From contig NZ_CP018049.1 of NCBI RefSeq assembly GCF_002934065.1, positions 4,896,501-4,960,500 of the forward strand: a DNA stretch of 64,000 nucleotides, read 5' to 3'. Positions 25,683-34,666 of this stretch are shown piece after piece. Source of the stretch: Pseudomonas orientalis (lineage in GTDB: Bacteria; Pseudomonadota; Gammaproteobacteria; Pseudomonadales; Pseudomonadaceae). The position numbers were made by a program, and so were the translations under genes. Below the pieces are notes generated by a model. That model saw nothing but the letters and a program-made list of their open reading frames with translations. It ran no database searches and was not told where the DNA came from. Within the stretch, counting starts at the first letter, position 1. Each line of letters starts with the position of its first letter.

Positions 25683-26399
25683 ATGAAGCCTAAAATATTT
25701 ATCGGGTCTTCGCGCGAGGGCCTAGATATCGCTAACGCCATTCATTCGAATCTTACACGTGATGCGGAATGCACCGTGTGGGCCAATGGCGTTTTCCAAA
25801 TTTCCGGCAGCACCATTTACAGCTTGATAAAAACCTTGCGGGAATCAGACTTCGGTGTTTTTGTTTTTAGCCCCGACGATCTTTCAGTAATGCGGGGCAA
25901 TGAGAACCCGATAGTAAGGGACAATGTAATCTTCGAATTAGGTTTGTTCGTGGGGCGCTTAGGTATCGAGCGGTGCTTCTTCATCACTCCCGATGTTACA
26001 GGTGACCTCCGCTTACCGACTGACCTTATGGGCATTACTCCTGGGCAATATGAATCTGGACGCCGGGACAAAAACTGGCTCGCAGCTACAAATCCTGTAT
26101 GCATGCAGATAAGGGCGAAGCTGCTCGAGTTGAAATCCTTCCAAGACGCCGTGCCGGAGACCTCGCCGAGTATTGAGCTCACATCGGAGGAACAGGCACC
26201 TGTCGAGGAAGCATATGTACCATTAACGCTAGAGGCATATGGAAAAGGACACGTAGTCAACGGAAGTTCTATGGTTCATAAGGCTGAACTGAAGAAGGCC
26301 GGAGCTAAATGGAATGGCACTCTAAAAAAGTGGATAATCCGCGGAATAGATAAAGATGCGTTTGATGCTCTCATTCTGAAGCTGAATGCCAAATGCTGA
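25683..26399 (+). CDS. TIR-like (Cap12/Pycsar-effector type) protein with C-terminal add-on
   Basis: Residues 1-150 are a TIR-like nucleotide-binding domain of the type used as CBASS and Pycsar effectors, which cleave NAD+: KIFIGSSREGLDIANAI at the start, GSTIYSLIKTLRESDFGVFVFSPDD at 42-66, RDNVIFELGLFVGRL at 79-93 with Glu85 in the catalytic position, and LPTDLMGIT near 111. After a Glu/Pro linker, residues about 190-238 (HVVNGSSMVHKAELKKAGAK, then WNGTLKKWII) resemble a small DUF5710-like domain. AGGGAGAAA precedes the ATG. No cyclase gene (CD-NTase or PycC) is next to it, so the activating signal is unknown. It is the last gene of the element. Confidence 0.85.
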   Translation: MKPKIFIGSSREGLDIANAIHSNLTRDAECTVWANGVFQISGSTIYSLIKTLRESDFGVFVFSPDDLSVMRGNENPIVRDNVIFELGLFVGRLGIERCFFITPDVTGDLRLPTDLMGITPGQYESGRRDKNWLAATNPVCMQIRAKLLELKSFQDAVPETSPSIELTSEEQAPVEEAYVPLTLEAYGKGHVVNGSSMVHKAELKKAGAKWNGTLKKWIIRGIDKDAFDALILKLNAKC

Positions 26400-26430
26400 C
26401 AGATGGCATTGAAAACAACACTCAGCATCG

Positions 26431-26451
26431 TGTATCCCTACGTGTATCCCT
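26431..26451 (+). repeat. TGTATCCC repeats, candidate integrase arm sites (right)
   Basis: TGTATCCCT at 26431-26439 and 26443-26451, same orientation as the three copies beside the left attachment site, and about 50 bases inside the right one. Confidence 0.6.
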
Positions 26452-26498
26452 TAGCATGTAACTCTAATGCAAGCCACGTAGTATATGGAACGCTCGAG

Positions 26499-26515
26499 TC
26501 TCCCTCGGGCACCAT
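26499..26515. other. attR candidate
   Basis: TCTCCCTCGGGCACCAT matches the tRNA-Leu 3' end (9260-9277) except for one missing G. The preceding bases CGCTCGAG look like the T-arm of a tRNA remnant. It is followed at once by a strong terminator, as expected for the former downstream side of a tRNA gene. Confidence 0.6.
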
Positions 26516-26521
26516 CTTAAA

Positions 26522-26552
26522 AAAAGACCTTGAAATTCAAGGTCTTTTTTTT
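26522..26552. terminator. Strong terminator at the right element boundary
   Basis: AAAAGACCTTGAA and TTCAAGGTCTTTT form a long stem flanked by A and T runs, so it can act in both directions. It was probably the original terminator of the tRNA-Leu gene before insertion. Confidence 0.85.
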
Positions 26553-26678
26553 CGTCTGTAGAAAAGTGGCGACAGCTGATTCATTGCTTGCCGCCCATTA
26601 CCGACCTGAAACACGATCCAAATGTGGGAGCTGGCTTGCCTGCGATTGCGCCAGCCCCAACACCCTCAAACCACCTGC

Positions 26679-26987
26679 CTACACCCCAACCGAATCCCCC
26701 TCCTCCGTCACCCCATTCGGCAACATCCCGTTCGCCAAATCATCCACCACCGCCTTCGCCATCTCGCCCAAATAATGTGCTGCCCAGGCATAGCGATCTG
26801 CGCTGTTATCCATCGCTGCATCCAATGCCAGCATTTTTGAACAGTGGAGAAGCTCGGAGGCGTGTTCCAAGGCTTCACGGATGGGGACGCCGGAATTGAC
26901 GCGGAATAGGCGGTGGAGGTTGGGCTGTTTGCCGCAGGTGGAAAAGGTGATGACGCCGAGGGTTTTGTTGAGGGGTGGGTTGATCAT
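26679..26987 (-). CDS. DUF3077 family protein (chromosomal copy)
   Basis: A 102-residue protein related to the element gene at 13322-13594: LFRVNSGVPIREALEHASELLH and HYLGEMAKAVVDDLANGM match that copy along most of its length. Upstream there is AGGTGCCCAATG. It lies just outside the element boundary, downstream of the terminator. Function unknown. Confidence 0.8.
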   Translation of the reverse strand: MINPPLNKTLGVITFSTCGKQPNLHRLFRVNSGVPIREALEHASELLHCSKMLALDAAMDNSADRYAWAAHYLGEMAKAVVDDLANGMLPNGVTEEGDSVGV

Positions 26988-27799
26988 TGGGCACCTCCCA
27001 AGTGGGTGGAGGTGTGGGTTGAGGAATTGCGGGGGTACGATTTATCAGAAACGCTCATTGATAAGCTCCTAAGTAAGTGAGCCTATTGTTTTCGGATTAT
27101 CAGGTCCGGTCGCTGGATTGGAAGCGACGGTGGAAGGTAGCGCAGGAGGGGTTGGGGCTGGAAGGCTGGATCTGTGGCGAAAGGTTTCCGGTAGAAATGC
27201 CGGAGTAAGGTAAGAGTTGGGGCGGAAAAAGATTTGTGATTTACCCCCGTGTTACGCATCTCACAGCGAAGCAAATAAAACAGAGGTCAAACAACCATTA
27301 TTTCAAATGTAATCTCCCCCTGATTCCACTAGACCTTTCAGCCACAGTAGCAAGTTCTAATTCCCCTCCGGCGCCAACTTTTTCGGCGTCGATGATCGCC
27401 TTAGTCTGCACCACGATTTTAGTGAATACCTCGGAAGCCAACGCAACCGAGGATGGAACGTTCGATGATCAAAGCCGCAGCTACGATGGGCCGTCATCTT
27501 ACCTTTCTCGGAGAGTTTCAGTGTATGCACATAGTTCGGGTCGCCAACAACAACTGAGAGTTGCCGCTCGCGCCCGGCAGCAACCGGCCAGAAACGCTCA
27601 CTCGGCGACGTCATAAATCCTGGGACTATTCACTTCAAGCATTACATTGAACACAGCACCAGAGCCTGACTCCAAACCCGACCGAAGGCACCTCCAGGTC
27701 TTTTTATAGATGGCTGTGCTGCGGGCATAAATGACATCATGCCCGCTCTTATTCTCGCAGCGTATTGGCCACCTTTTGGCCGAGGGAGCTTTCAAGTAC
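26988..27799. other. Gene-poor stretch with a degenerate repeat
   Basis: Some 800 bases with no frame I can support; short open frames on both strands show no ribosome site and composition unlike the neighbours. Near 27545-27605 the words GGCAGCAACCGGCCAGAAACG belong to a dispersed Pseudomonas intergenic repeat. Confidence 0.5.
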
Positions 27800-30217
27800 A
27801 TGGTTTCGTTTGACCTCCCTGCCGGCGGCGGAGATATGGGGCGCCTCATACGCGAAACGGATTGGTCTGCAACCCCTCTGGGGGCCAGAGAATCTTGGCC
27901 TATGGCGCTCAAAAGCTCACTCAGTCTGATGTTGAACTCACCCGAGAGCATGTACCTCGTGTGGGGAGACGCGTTACAACTGTTCTTCAATGACGCTTAC
28001 CTCATCAATCTCCCATGCGCGCCAGAAGCTGCCTTGGGCGCGCCGATTCATTTGGTTTGGGGGCAAGCATGGGAGCAAGTACGCACCATTGCGCAAAGCG
28101 CGCTTCAGGGGCAGGCAAGCCGCTTTGAAAACCATCCGATTACACTTGTTCGAGAGGGCGTGACCGAGCTGACTTTCTGGTCATTCTCGTTTTCGCCACT
28201 GCATGGGGATACTGGAAAGCCTGAGGGAATGTTCTGCCGTGTCCACGAAACCACGACGCAGGTGCACGGAGCACTGAAACTGGAGGAGAACGAGGCGTTC
28301 ACCGACCGTGTTCTCGCGAGCATAAACGACTGCATCAAGGTACTGGATCTGGACGCGCGCCTGACGTTCATGAGCGAGTTGGGTAAAGAGATCATGGAGG
28401 TCAGCGATTTCAACGAAATACGCGGCTGTCCATGGCCTGACTTCTGGCAGGATCAGGGAAACGTGGATGCCAAGGCTGCCGTGCAATCTGCTCGCGAAGG
28501 TAAGAGTGCCAGCTTTATGGGATCTGCTTTCACCATGGGTGGGACGCTGAAATGGTGGCACGTTCAAGTCAGTCCTATTTTTGGCTCGGATGGGAAACCT
28601 GAAAAAATCCTTAGCGTTTCTCGCGACATGACGGCCCTGCGTGATGCCCAGAATGCATTGGCCAAACTCAACGAGTCGTTGGAGCAGCAAGTTGTCGAGA
28701 AAACCCAGGACCGAGATCGCATTTGGCGGCTTTCCGCAGACCTCATGCTGGTCGCTCATTTCGATGGGAAAATCTCGGCGGTCAACCCTGCGTGGAGTAA
28801 AACGTTGGGATGGCCTGAAGAACATCTCATAAATAGCCAGTTTCTTGACTTCGTTCACCCTGATGACTTGGAGCGGACGATTGATGCGATGACCGATCTG
28901 AAACGAGGGGAGCATTTCCCTACTTTCAAGAATCGCTACCGGCATTCGGATAACTCATATCGCACCATCTCCTGGACGGCTGTGCCGGATAAAGACTTTA
29001 TCCACGCGGTTGGCCGGGATACTCAAGCGGAGGAAGATGCCAACGAGGCATTGAAGCTTTCAGAGGAGGCGCTGCGGCAATCGCAAAAGCTGGAAGCTAT
29101 TGGGCAGCTCACGGGTGGTGTCGCCCACGATTTCAATAATCTACTGACGGTTATCAAGTCCTGTACAGATCTTCTCAGCAGCCCAGTCCTATCAGAAGAT
29201 CGCCGCGATAAATACATCAAAGCGATTTCAAGTACGGTAGAGCGCGCGGCGCGGTTGACGAGCCAGTTGTTGGCATTTGCACGACGACAAAAGCTGCAAC
29301 CGGAAATCTTTAACGCTGGCGAGAGTGTTGTGCGAATAGGCGAGATGATGGACACACTCACTGGGTCACGGATCAGTGTGACCATCGATATCTGTGATGA
29401 GCCGTGTTTTATCAATGCCGATGTAAGCCAGTTCGAGACCGCGCTGGTAAACATGCTCGTTAACGCCCGGGACGCAATGGGCGGTGTGGGAGAGCTTTCA
29501 ATCAACGTTAATAAGAATACATCGCTCCCCGCAGTGCGCTCACACCCCGAGCGTCCTGGAAATTTCGTAACTGTTTCCATATCTGATACCGGCACAGGAA
29601 TTTCTGCAGACAAATTAGAGCGCATCTTTGAGCCGTTCTATACAACCAAAGGTGTTGGGCAGGGCACTGGGCTCGGTCTCTCTCAAGTCTTCGGGTTTGC
29701 AAAGCAATCAGGCGGAGAGGTCCTGGTCAGTAGCTGTGAGGGTGTTGGCAGCACGTTTACTCTATATCTGCCACGGGTCGAGGCATTCGTGCAAAAGACC
29801 ATTGATGCCGCACCTGCAGTTACGGAGTGCGGCGAGGGATATGCAGTGCTGGTTGTAGAGGACAATGAAGATATCGGGACTTTTACTTCTGATACTCTGC
29901 AGCAGCTGGGTTATACCGTCCACTGGGTATCTGGCGGGCAGGAAGCGCTTATCGCGCTCTCACCTAATCCGGAAAATTTTCATGTCGTCTTCTCAGATAT
30001 CACGATGCCCGGCATGAGCGGGATCGAGTTGTTCGAACTTATCGAAGTACTTTATCCATGGTTGCCCGTGGTCCTCACCACAGGCTACAGCTCCGAGTTC
30101 GCCAAAATTGAAGCGGGTGGTCAGCGGTTCGAGCTATTGCCGAAACCTTACTCAATCGAATCGCTTTCCAGTTTGCTTGCCAACGTGGTGAAGCGCAGAG
30201 CTTCACTGCGATCATAA
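27800..30217 (+). CDS. PAS-domain hybrid sensor histidine kinase
   Basis: An 805-residue soluble hybrid kinase without membrane spans. An N-terminal PAS/GAF-like module (MGRLIRETDWSATPLGARES) is followed by two PAS domains (DRVLASINDCIKVLDLDARL near 174; ADLMLVAHFDGKISAVNPAW near 314), a HisKA box LTGGVAHDFNNLLTVIKS near 436, an HATPase domain (FEPFYTTKGVGQGTGLGLSQ) and a C-terminal receiver with LVVEDNEDIG and the phospho-Asp in FSDITMPGMSG. I take the ATG at 27800; the frame is open from 27731. No response regulator gene is adjacent, so the output partner and the stimulus are unknown. Confidence 0.88.
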   Translation: MVSFDLPAGGGDMGRLIRETDWSATPLGARESWPMALKSSLSLMLNSPESMYLVWGDALQLFFNDAYLINLPCAPEAALGAPIHLVWGQAWEQVRTIAQSALQGQASRFENHPITLVREGVTELTFWSFSFSPLHGDTGKPEGMFCRVHETTTQVHGALKLEENEAFTDRVLASINDCIKVLDLDARLTFMSELGKEIMEVSDFNEIRGCPWPDFWQDQGNVDAKAAVQSAREGKSASFMGSAFTMGGTLKWWHVQVSPIFGSDGKPEKILSVSRDMTALRDAQNALAKLNESLEQQVVEKTQDRDRIWRLSADLMLVAHFDGKISAVNPAWSKTLGWPEEHLINSQFLDFVHPDDLERTIDAMTDLKRGEHFPTFKNRYRHSDNSYRTISWTAVPDKDFIHAVGRDTQAEEDANEALKLSEEALRQSQKLEAIGQLTGGVAHDFNNLLTVIKSCTDLLSSPVLSEDRRDKYIKAISSTVERAARLTSQLLAFARRQKLQPEIFNAGESVVRIGEMMDTLTGSRISVTIDICDEPCFINADVSQFETALVNMLVNARDAMGGVGELSINVNKNTSLPAVRSHPERPGNFVTVSISDTGTGISADKLERIFEPFYTTKGVGQGTGLGLSQVFGFAKQSGGEVLVSSCEGVGSTFTLYLPRVEAFVQKTIDAAPAVTECGEGYAVLVVEDNEDIGTFTSDTLQQLGYTVHWVSGGQEALIALSPNPENFHVVFSDITMPGMSGIELFELIEVLYPWLPVVLTTGYSSEFAKIEAGGQRFELLPKPYSIESLSSLLANVVKRRASLRS

Positions 30218-30268
30218 TAAATTTCGATTGCGTCCAACGGTCTTTGGACAAAGTGAAACAGGAGAATC

Positions 30269-30592
30269 ATGGCATTCACCGCTACCTGTGTTGTTTCCCT
30301 ATTTTTTTGGGCTGTTGTTTCAGCAGTTACGGGGACTAAAGAGCCATGGGACCTGGCCAGTTATTGGACCCTCATCTATCCCGCCGCGCTTGCTCTGTCG
30401 GTGATTCTTGGAGCCCTGTTGAAAAGCGCCCAGTGGTCCGCAGGCGCCGTCGTAATGCTTGCTCAGATCCCGGTGATGTTGGTTACCTCGGGTGCTTCCC
30501 CGTTGCTGGGTGTCGGTATCCTGTATGCGGCTTTTCTTTCGATTCCGGCGATAGCGCTATCCTGGCTCGCCGGCAAAGTGCGGCGGGCTTGA
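30269..30592 (+). CDS. Small inner-membrane protein
   Basis: 107 residues with about four hydrophobic segments (TCVVSLFFWAVVSAVTG, SYWTLIYPAALALSVILGAL, AGAVVMLAQIPVMLVTSG and LGVGILYAAFLSIPAIAL). CAGGAG lies eight bases before the ATG. It follows the hybrid kinase by 50 bp and may share its transcript. No family assignment. Confidence 0.75.
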   Translation: MAFTATCVVSLFFWAVVSAVTGTKEPWDLASYWTLIYPAALALSVILGALLKSAQWSAGAVVMLAQIPVMLVTSGASPLLGVGILYAAFLSIPAIALSWLAGKVRRA

Positions 30593-30689
30593 ATTCAGAG
30601 CCGCGCGATGACGCCTATTGCATGATCGTTCAAGCCCTGCGCCATGCTTCTGGCTAACCTGACTTTCCTCACCTACCCGAGTGTCCGTC

Positions 30690-31064
30690 ATGGTTCAGCC
30701 CCCCACCGCCCCCATAAACCTCATCCAAAAAGCCGCCCTCATCGACCAACAATGGAGCCCGCGCGTCGTCGCCGAAATGAACAACTACCAATTCAAGGTA
30801 GTGCGCATCGAAGGCGAATTCATCTGGCACGCCCATCCTGAAACCGACGAGGCCTTCCTGGTGCTGGAAGGCACGCTGCGTATCGACCTTGGCGACGGCC
30901 CGGTCTATGTGGCACCAGGCGAGCTCTACGTGGTCCCTCGCGGCGTAGAGCACCGCACGGCCGCCGAAGGCGAAGCCAAGCTGATGATGATCGAGCCACG
31001 GGGCATCTTGAACACCGGTCATGAAGGGGGGGACCGAACTGCCTTGAATGATCAGTGGATTTGA
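30690..31064 (+). CDS. Cupin-domain protein
   Basis: A 124-residue single-domain cupin. The metal-binding motif 1 reads EFIWHAHPETDEAFLVLEG (about residues 44-62) with His, His and Glu, and motif 2 is PGELYVVPRGVEHRTAAEG (about 76-94). Such proteins bind a metal and act as small isomerases, oxygenases or sensors; the substrate cannot be told. An in-frame GTG three codons upstream is an alternative start. Confidence 0.85.
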   Translation: MVQPPTAPINLIQKAALIDQQWSPRVVAEMNNYQFKVVRIEGEFIWHAHPETDEAFLVLEGTLRIDLGDGPVYVAPGELYVVPRGVEHRTAAEGEAKLMMIEPRGILNTGHEGGDRTALNDQWI

Positions 31065-31139
31065 ACACTGCCTTTGGGTCTGGACACGATTATCATCAAC
31101 GCACCGCAATGACACCGTCTCCCCCTAACATTGAAGCTT

Positions 31140-31610
31140 ATGAATAAAACCCAATGGCAAGCCCTCAAGCTCAGGCTTAAAAAGTACCTGGCAATCATCT
31201 TCGCGCTCTGCCTTGCGGGGTTTCTCATTTATGCCTATGTGCACAAACCCGAGCTTCCCCCGCAAATAGTCCTGAAGCAAAACTTCATACCGGGGGAATG
31301 GCTTTATATCGTCGAGGAAGCCAGGGATCGCTCGGAACCCAAGACGCTGAGGTTCTATATGGATTACCGTGAATCGACAGACGCAACCATGAAGGTGTAC
31401 CTCGGCAAAACCCCGCCGTTCCTGGTCTCGGACACCGACTTGAAAGACGTGGTCATCCAGCGCGTCGCCAACGGCCTGCACATCAAACTCAAAGGCGCCG
31501 TCAGCCGTTATCACAGCGACCTTTACCTCAGGGATGGCGACACTTACACCACGTATCGTATAAGCCTCGAACAAGTCGAAACCCGACCGCCCTTGCCGAG
31601 CGGTCGGTAA
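31140..31610 (+). CDS. Hypothetical single-span membrane protein
   Basis: A 156-residue protein with one N-terminal membrane helix (LAIIFALCLAGFLIYAYV, about residues 17-34) and a beta-rich periplasmic domain (PGEWLYIVEEARDRS, DVVIQRVANGLHIKLKG). No known domain is recognised. It is convergent with the next gene, 2 bp apart. Confidence 0.7.
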   Translation: MNKTQWQALKLRLKKYLAIIFALCLAGFLIYAYVHKPELPPQIVLKQNFIPGEWLYIVEEARDRSEPKTLRFYMDYRESTDATMKVYLGKTPPFLVSDTDLKDVVIQRVANGLHIKLKGAVSRYHSDLYLRDGDTYTTYRISLEQVETRPPLPSGR

Positions 31611-31612
31611 GC

Positions 31613-31897
31613 TTATTTCAACAGGGCGATCAGCGCGCACACCAGCGTGATCGCTAGTGCCGGCCATTGCATGGGCATGAAAAAGAAGTGATGACGCACG
31701 CCGTCGGCGTGAACCTTTCGATTCAACACGAAGCCCAGCACAACATTGATCGCCGAGCCCATCCCGAACCCGATCAACACTTGCATAAGCGAGGTATTGC
31801 CGGGCTTGACGCTCGGATCCGGCCACAGCCACATTAACAGCAGCACCATCGCCACGGGTGTAAACAAGGTGAGCCAGCCTGCACCGCGATAAATCAT
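31613..31897 (-). CDS. Small inner-membrane protein (94 aa)
   Basis: 94 residues with three hydrophobic segments (AGWLTLFTPVAMVLLLMWLW, GFGMGSAINVVLGFVLNR and WPALAITLVCALIALLK) and a His-rich loop. The usual small DUF-type membrane protein; no function assigned. It precedes, on the plus map, the co-directional 31928 gene by 30 bp and probably shares its transcript. Confidence 0.75.
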   Translation of the reverse strand: MIYRGAGWLTLFTPVAMVLLLMWLWPDPSVKPGNTSLMQVLIGFGMGSAINVVLGFVLNRKVHADGVRHHFFFMPMQWPALAITLVCALIALLK

Positions 31898-31927
31898 CGT
31901 TCAGTCCTCATCCTTAACGCTGCCGGC

Positions 31928-32824
31928 TCACGCCAGCTCGCGGGTTTGTTCTTCGACCGCCAATACCGCATCAAGGGTGTTGAGGAACAGGTCGTGGCTC
32001 AGGATGCCGGTGGCGATGGTCGACAAGACAGCTGTGCCGCTCTCGTCCTTGATCACCACTTTTTCGGTCCAGGCGTTGAGGTCCACGGTGCGCAGCGAAG
32101 ACATCGGCACTGTGCGGCCCTGGTATTGCAGGAATGCGCGGCTGACCACAATCGGCGAGGTGGTGATTTTCAGGAAGTTGCCGCTCATGCGCTTGCCCCA
32201 GACCTGCCCCGAGCTGATGCAGTTGAACGTCACCGCTCCACCCGTTTCCAGCGTCGCAATCACCGCCGGCATGCGTGCGCGTACATGCAGCTCGCGCACC
32301 AATTGCTGGAATTGGTAAAAGCCCTTGAGGGTTTCAATCACTCGGTGAAAAGGCTCCGACGCGTTACGGCGATAGGCCAGGTTGGTGATCATGCCGGTCA
32401 TCACGGTTTGCCCGGAGCCGAACAGGTACAGGTCTTCGATGTCGGTAAAGGCGGTGTAGTCGTGCTGGTCGTTGATGAAGCGCTCGATGCCGTGTTCATA
32501 AACGTTGTAACGCGGCGCGCGCAGTTTTCTGTGCCAGGCGTAACCGGCAAACACGCCCAATGCGAGAACGGTGAGCAAGGCGCTGGTGAAGTAGATTACG
32601 GTTTGGGGGCTGCTGAAACTGAATGACAGGCCGCGCGAAGTCTGGCCGACGACGGGGCCGTTACTACCCGCCGGCAGGATGGTGCCCAGGTACAGCACAA
32701 ACACTGCGAGCCCCAGCAACGCGACGCCAAATATCAAACTGAAGATCAGGAAACCCTTGCCGTGGCGAAAACTGGCGATCAGTTCGCCAGTGGCGGATGG
32801 CGCTTGGGTGGGGGATGACTGCAT
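31928..32824 (-). CDS. Membrane protein with two spans and a PH-like cytoplasmic domain
   Basis: 298 residues. Two membrane helices (FLIFSLIFGVALLGLAVFVLYL at about 25-46 and VIYFTSALLTVLALGVFAGYAW at about 75-96) are followed by a beta-rich cytoplasmic domain (YNVYEHGIERFIN, FTDIEDLYLFGSGQTV) that resembles bacterial pleckstrin-homology modules. The role is unknown. Confidence 0.72.
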   Translation of the reverse strand: MQSSPTQAPSATGELIASFRHGKGFLIFSLIFGVALLGLAVFVLYLGTILPAGSNGPVVGQTSRGLSFSFSSPQTVIYFTSALLTVLALGVFAGYAWHRKLRAPRYNVYEHGIERFINDQHDYTAFTDIEDLYLFGSGQTVMTGMITNLAYRRNASEPFHRVIETLKGFYQFQQLVRELHVRARMPAVIATLETGGAVTFNCISSGQVWGKRMSGNFLKITTSPIVVSRAFLQYQGRTVPMSSLRTVDLNAWTEKVVIKDESGTAVLSTIATGILSHDLFLNTLDAVLAVEEQTRELA

Positions 32825-33041
32825 GGGTATTGGCGTCCTTGTAGTGGGTTAGATCTTGCACCCTATCCTTCTGGTGACCGGGTGCACTTGGCACGGCGAG
32901 TTGGAACATGGCTAATTAATATCGTTCCTTGGCCAGAGCACAGAACGGCTGCGCAAGCCAACCGGTTCACACTATGGGGTCTTTTTTTTCCCACGCAGAA
33001 CAGTGATCATCGCCCTCCCCAAAGCCCCAGGAACCAAAACC

Positions 33042-33371
33042 ATGGAATTGACGCTGGAAGCGGTTGCGCTCTTTGCACTGAAGCTGGTGCACGAGACGGA
33101 CGGCGGCAGTCCGGTTTTGCGCGATGATCCGGTGATGGAGGCGTATGACCGCGAGGTGTTTGGGTTGTTGGTGCGCCAGGGGGATATGGCGGGGATTCAG
33201 TTTAAGCTTGATGAGTGCCTGACCTCAGCGCTCGAATCACTGGGCGGCGCCACGACCGTGATGGGGCGCGAGCTGCAACGGCTTGCGCTGGACATGCGTC
33301 AGGCGCCGACACTGGAAGCCCTCAATGCCCCGCTCGACGCACTCAAGGATTACCTGAAAGCCATTCTGTAA
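33042..33371 (+). CDS. Hypothetical protein (109 aa)
   Basis: A 109-residue acidic helical protein (MELTLEAVALFALKLVHETD). AGGA lies nine bases before the ATG at 33042, which I prefer to the upstream in-frame start at 33003. No domain recognised. Convergent with the LysE-type gene. Confidence 0.7.
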   Translation: MELTLEAVALFALKLVHETDGGSPVLRDDPVMEAYDREVFGLLVRQGDMAGIQFKLDECLTSALESLGGATTVMGRELQRLALDMRQAPTLEALNAPLDALKDYLKAIL

Positions 33372-33378
33372 CCTGCGA

Positions 33379-34014
33379 CTAGCGCCGCCCTTCCACCACC
33401 ATCCGCACCGCCAGCCCCATCAACACCGTCCCCATTAGCCAACGCTGCACCACCTGCCACCCCGGCCGGGTGACGAAAAACACGGCGATGGACCCCGCCA
33501 GCGTGGCAATCACCGCATTGACGCTGACGCTGATGAGAATCTGCGTGAAGCCCAGCACCAGGGATTGCATCAGCACACTGCCATGGCCGTTCGGGTCGAT
33601 GAACTGGGGCAACAGCGATAAATACATCACCGCTACCTTGGGGTTCAGCAGGTTGGTCACCAGGCCCATGGTGAACAGTTTGCGCGGGCTGTCCTGGGGC
33701 AGGCTTTGCACCTGAAACGGCGAACGCCCACCCGGCTTGACCGCCTGCCAGGCCAGATAAGCCAGGTACAGCGCCCCGCCAAAGCGGAGCGCGTCGTAGG
33801 CAAAGGGCACCGCCATCACCAATGCGGTAATTCCCAGGGCCGCGCACAGCATATACACCAGAAACCCCAACGCCACGCCGCCAAGGGAAATAAACCCGGC
33901 GGTGCGTCCCTGGCAGATCGACCGTGAAATGAGGTAAATCATGTTCGGACCGGGCGTCAGCACCATGCCGAGGGATATCAGCGCATAGGCAAGCCAGCTG
34001 GACAGTTCAGGCAT
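33379..34014 (-). CDS. LysE/RhtB family amino-acid exporter
   Basis: A 211-residue inner-membrane exporter with six hydrophobic segments. The family signature GMVLTPGPNMIYLISRSICQGR lies near residues 17-38 and LLNPKVAVMYLSLLPQFID near 112-130. I choose the ATG at 34014, which has AGGGAG seven bases upstream; the open frame continues to 34083. The substrate (an amino acid or homoserine lactone) cannot be told from sequence. Confidence 0.9.
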   Translation of the reverse strand: MPELSSWLAYALISLGMVLTPGPNMIYLISRSICQGRTAGFISLGGVALGFLVYMLCAALGITALVMAVPFAYDALRFGGALYLAYLAWQAVKPGGRSPFQVQSLPQDSPRKLFTMGLVTNLLNPKVAVMYLSLLPQFIDPNGHGSVLMQSLVLGFTQILISVSVNAVIATLAGSIAVFFVTRPGWQVVQRWLMGTVLMGLAVRMVVEGRR

Positions 34015-34171
34015 GGTCGGGCTCCCTGGCGGTTGTTCCGTCGACGCGAAACATTTGGTCAACGTTGTAGCGTTGGACGCCATGGTAGAGCGTTCAAAAT
34101 GCGCGCGTTAGATACAGATCCGTGATCAAAACGTCATACACCAACCAGAGCATTCACCCAAGGGCAGGCAC

Positions 34172-34543
34172 ATGATCGACTTCAACAACAAAGGCTTCTT
34201 CAAACTCAAACAAAACAACGAGTACGCCGAACGCGTGGCGTCATTGCTGCTGGACGGCGAGGAAGTGGTCGACGCGTACAAGGCCATGCGCGACGGAGTG
34301 GTGTTCACCACCCAGCGCATCATTGCGGTGAATGTTCAGGGAATCACCGGCAGCAAGAAGGACTTCACGTCGCTGCCGTACAAGAACATCGTGGCGTATT
34401 CGGTGGAGACGTCGGGTACGTTCGATCTGGATTCGGAGCTGGAGATTTACTTTTCATCGTTGGGCAAGGTGAAGTTTGAATTTACCGGAAAGACTTCGAT
34501 TGTCGAGATTTCACGGTTGATTTCAAAGCATCTGCTGACTTGA
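34172..34543 (+). CDS. Bacterial PH-domain protein
   Basis: A 123-residue single pleckstrin-homology-like domain (bPH type): LDGEEVVDAYKAMRDGVVFT, then QRIIAVNVQGITGSKKDFTS and VAYSVETSGTFDLDSELEIY, ending in an amphipathic helix. Stand-alone proteins of this type are widespread and their role is not settled. A good terminator follows. Confidence 0.85.
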   Translation: MIDFNNKGFFKLKQNNEYAERVASLLLDGEEVVDAYKAMRDGVVFTTQRIIAVNVQGITGSKKDFTSLPYKNIVAYSVETSGTFDLDSELEIYFSSLGKVKFEFTGKTSIVEISRLISKHLLT

Positions 34544-34557
34544 TCAGCGGACTAAAG

Positions 34558-34584
34558 AGACCTCGATGTGCCAAGGTCTTTTTT
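34558..34584 (+). terminator. Terminator after the PH-domain gene
   Basis: AGACCT at 34558-34563 pairs with AGGTCT at 34574-34579, followed by a T run. Confidence 0.75.
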
Positions 34585-34666
34585 ACTACCTATACACTTC
34601 GGCTACTGCATCCCGACCAAAAAAATGGGGGGTTTGCTCGTGAACGGCTCCCCATGAAGTCTAAAA

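Noticed and set aside
27236..27990. Several short frames before the hybrid kinase
   Set aside because: Low-complexity translations, no ribosome sites, overlap with a dispersed repeat and with the kinase start.
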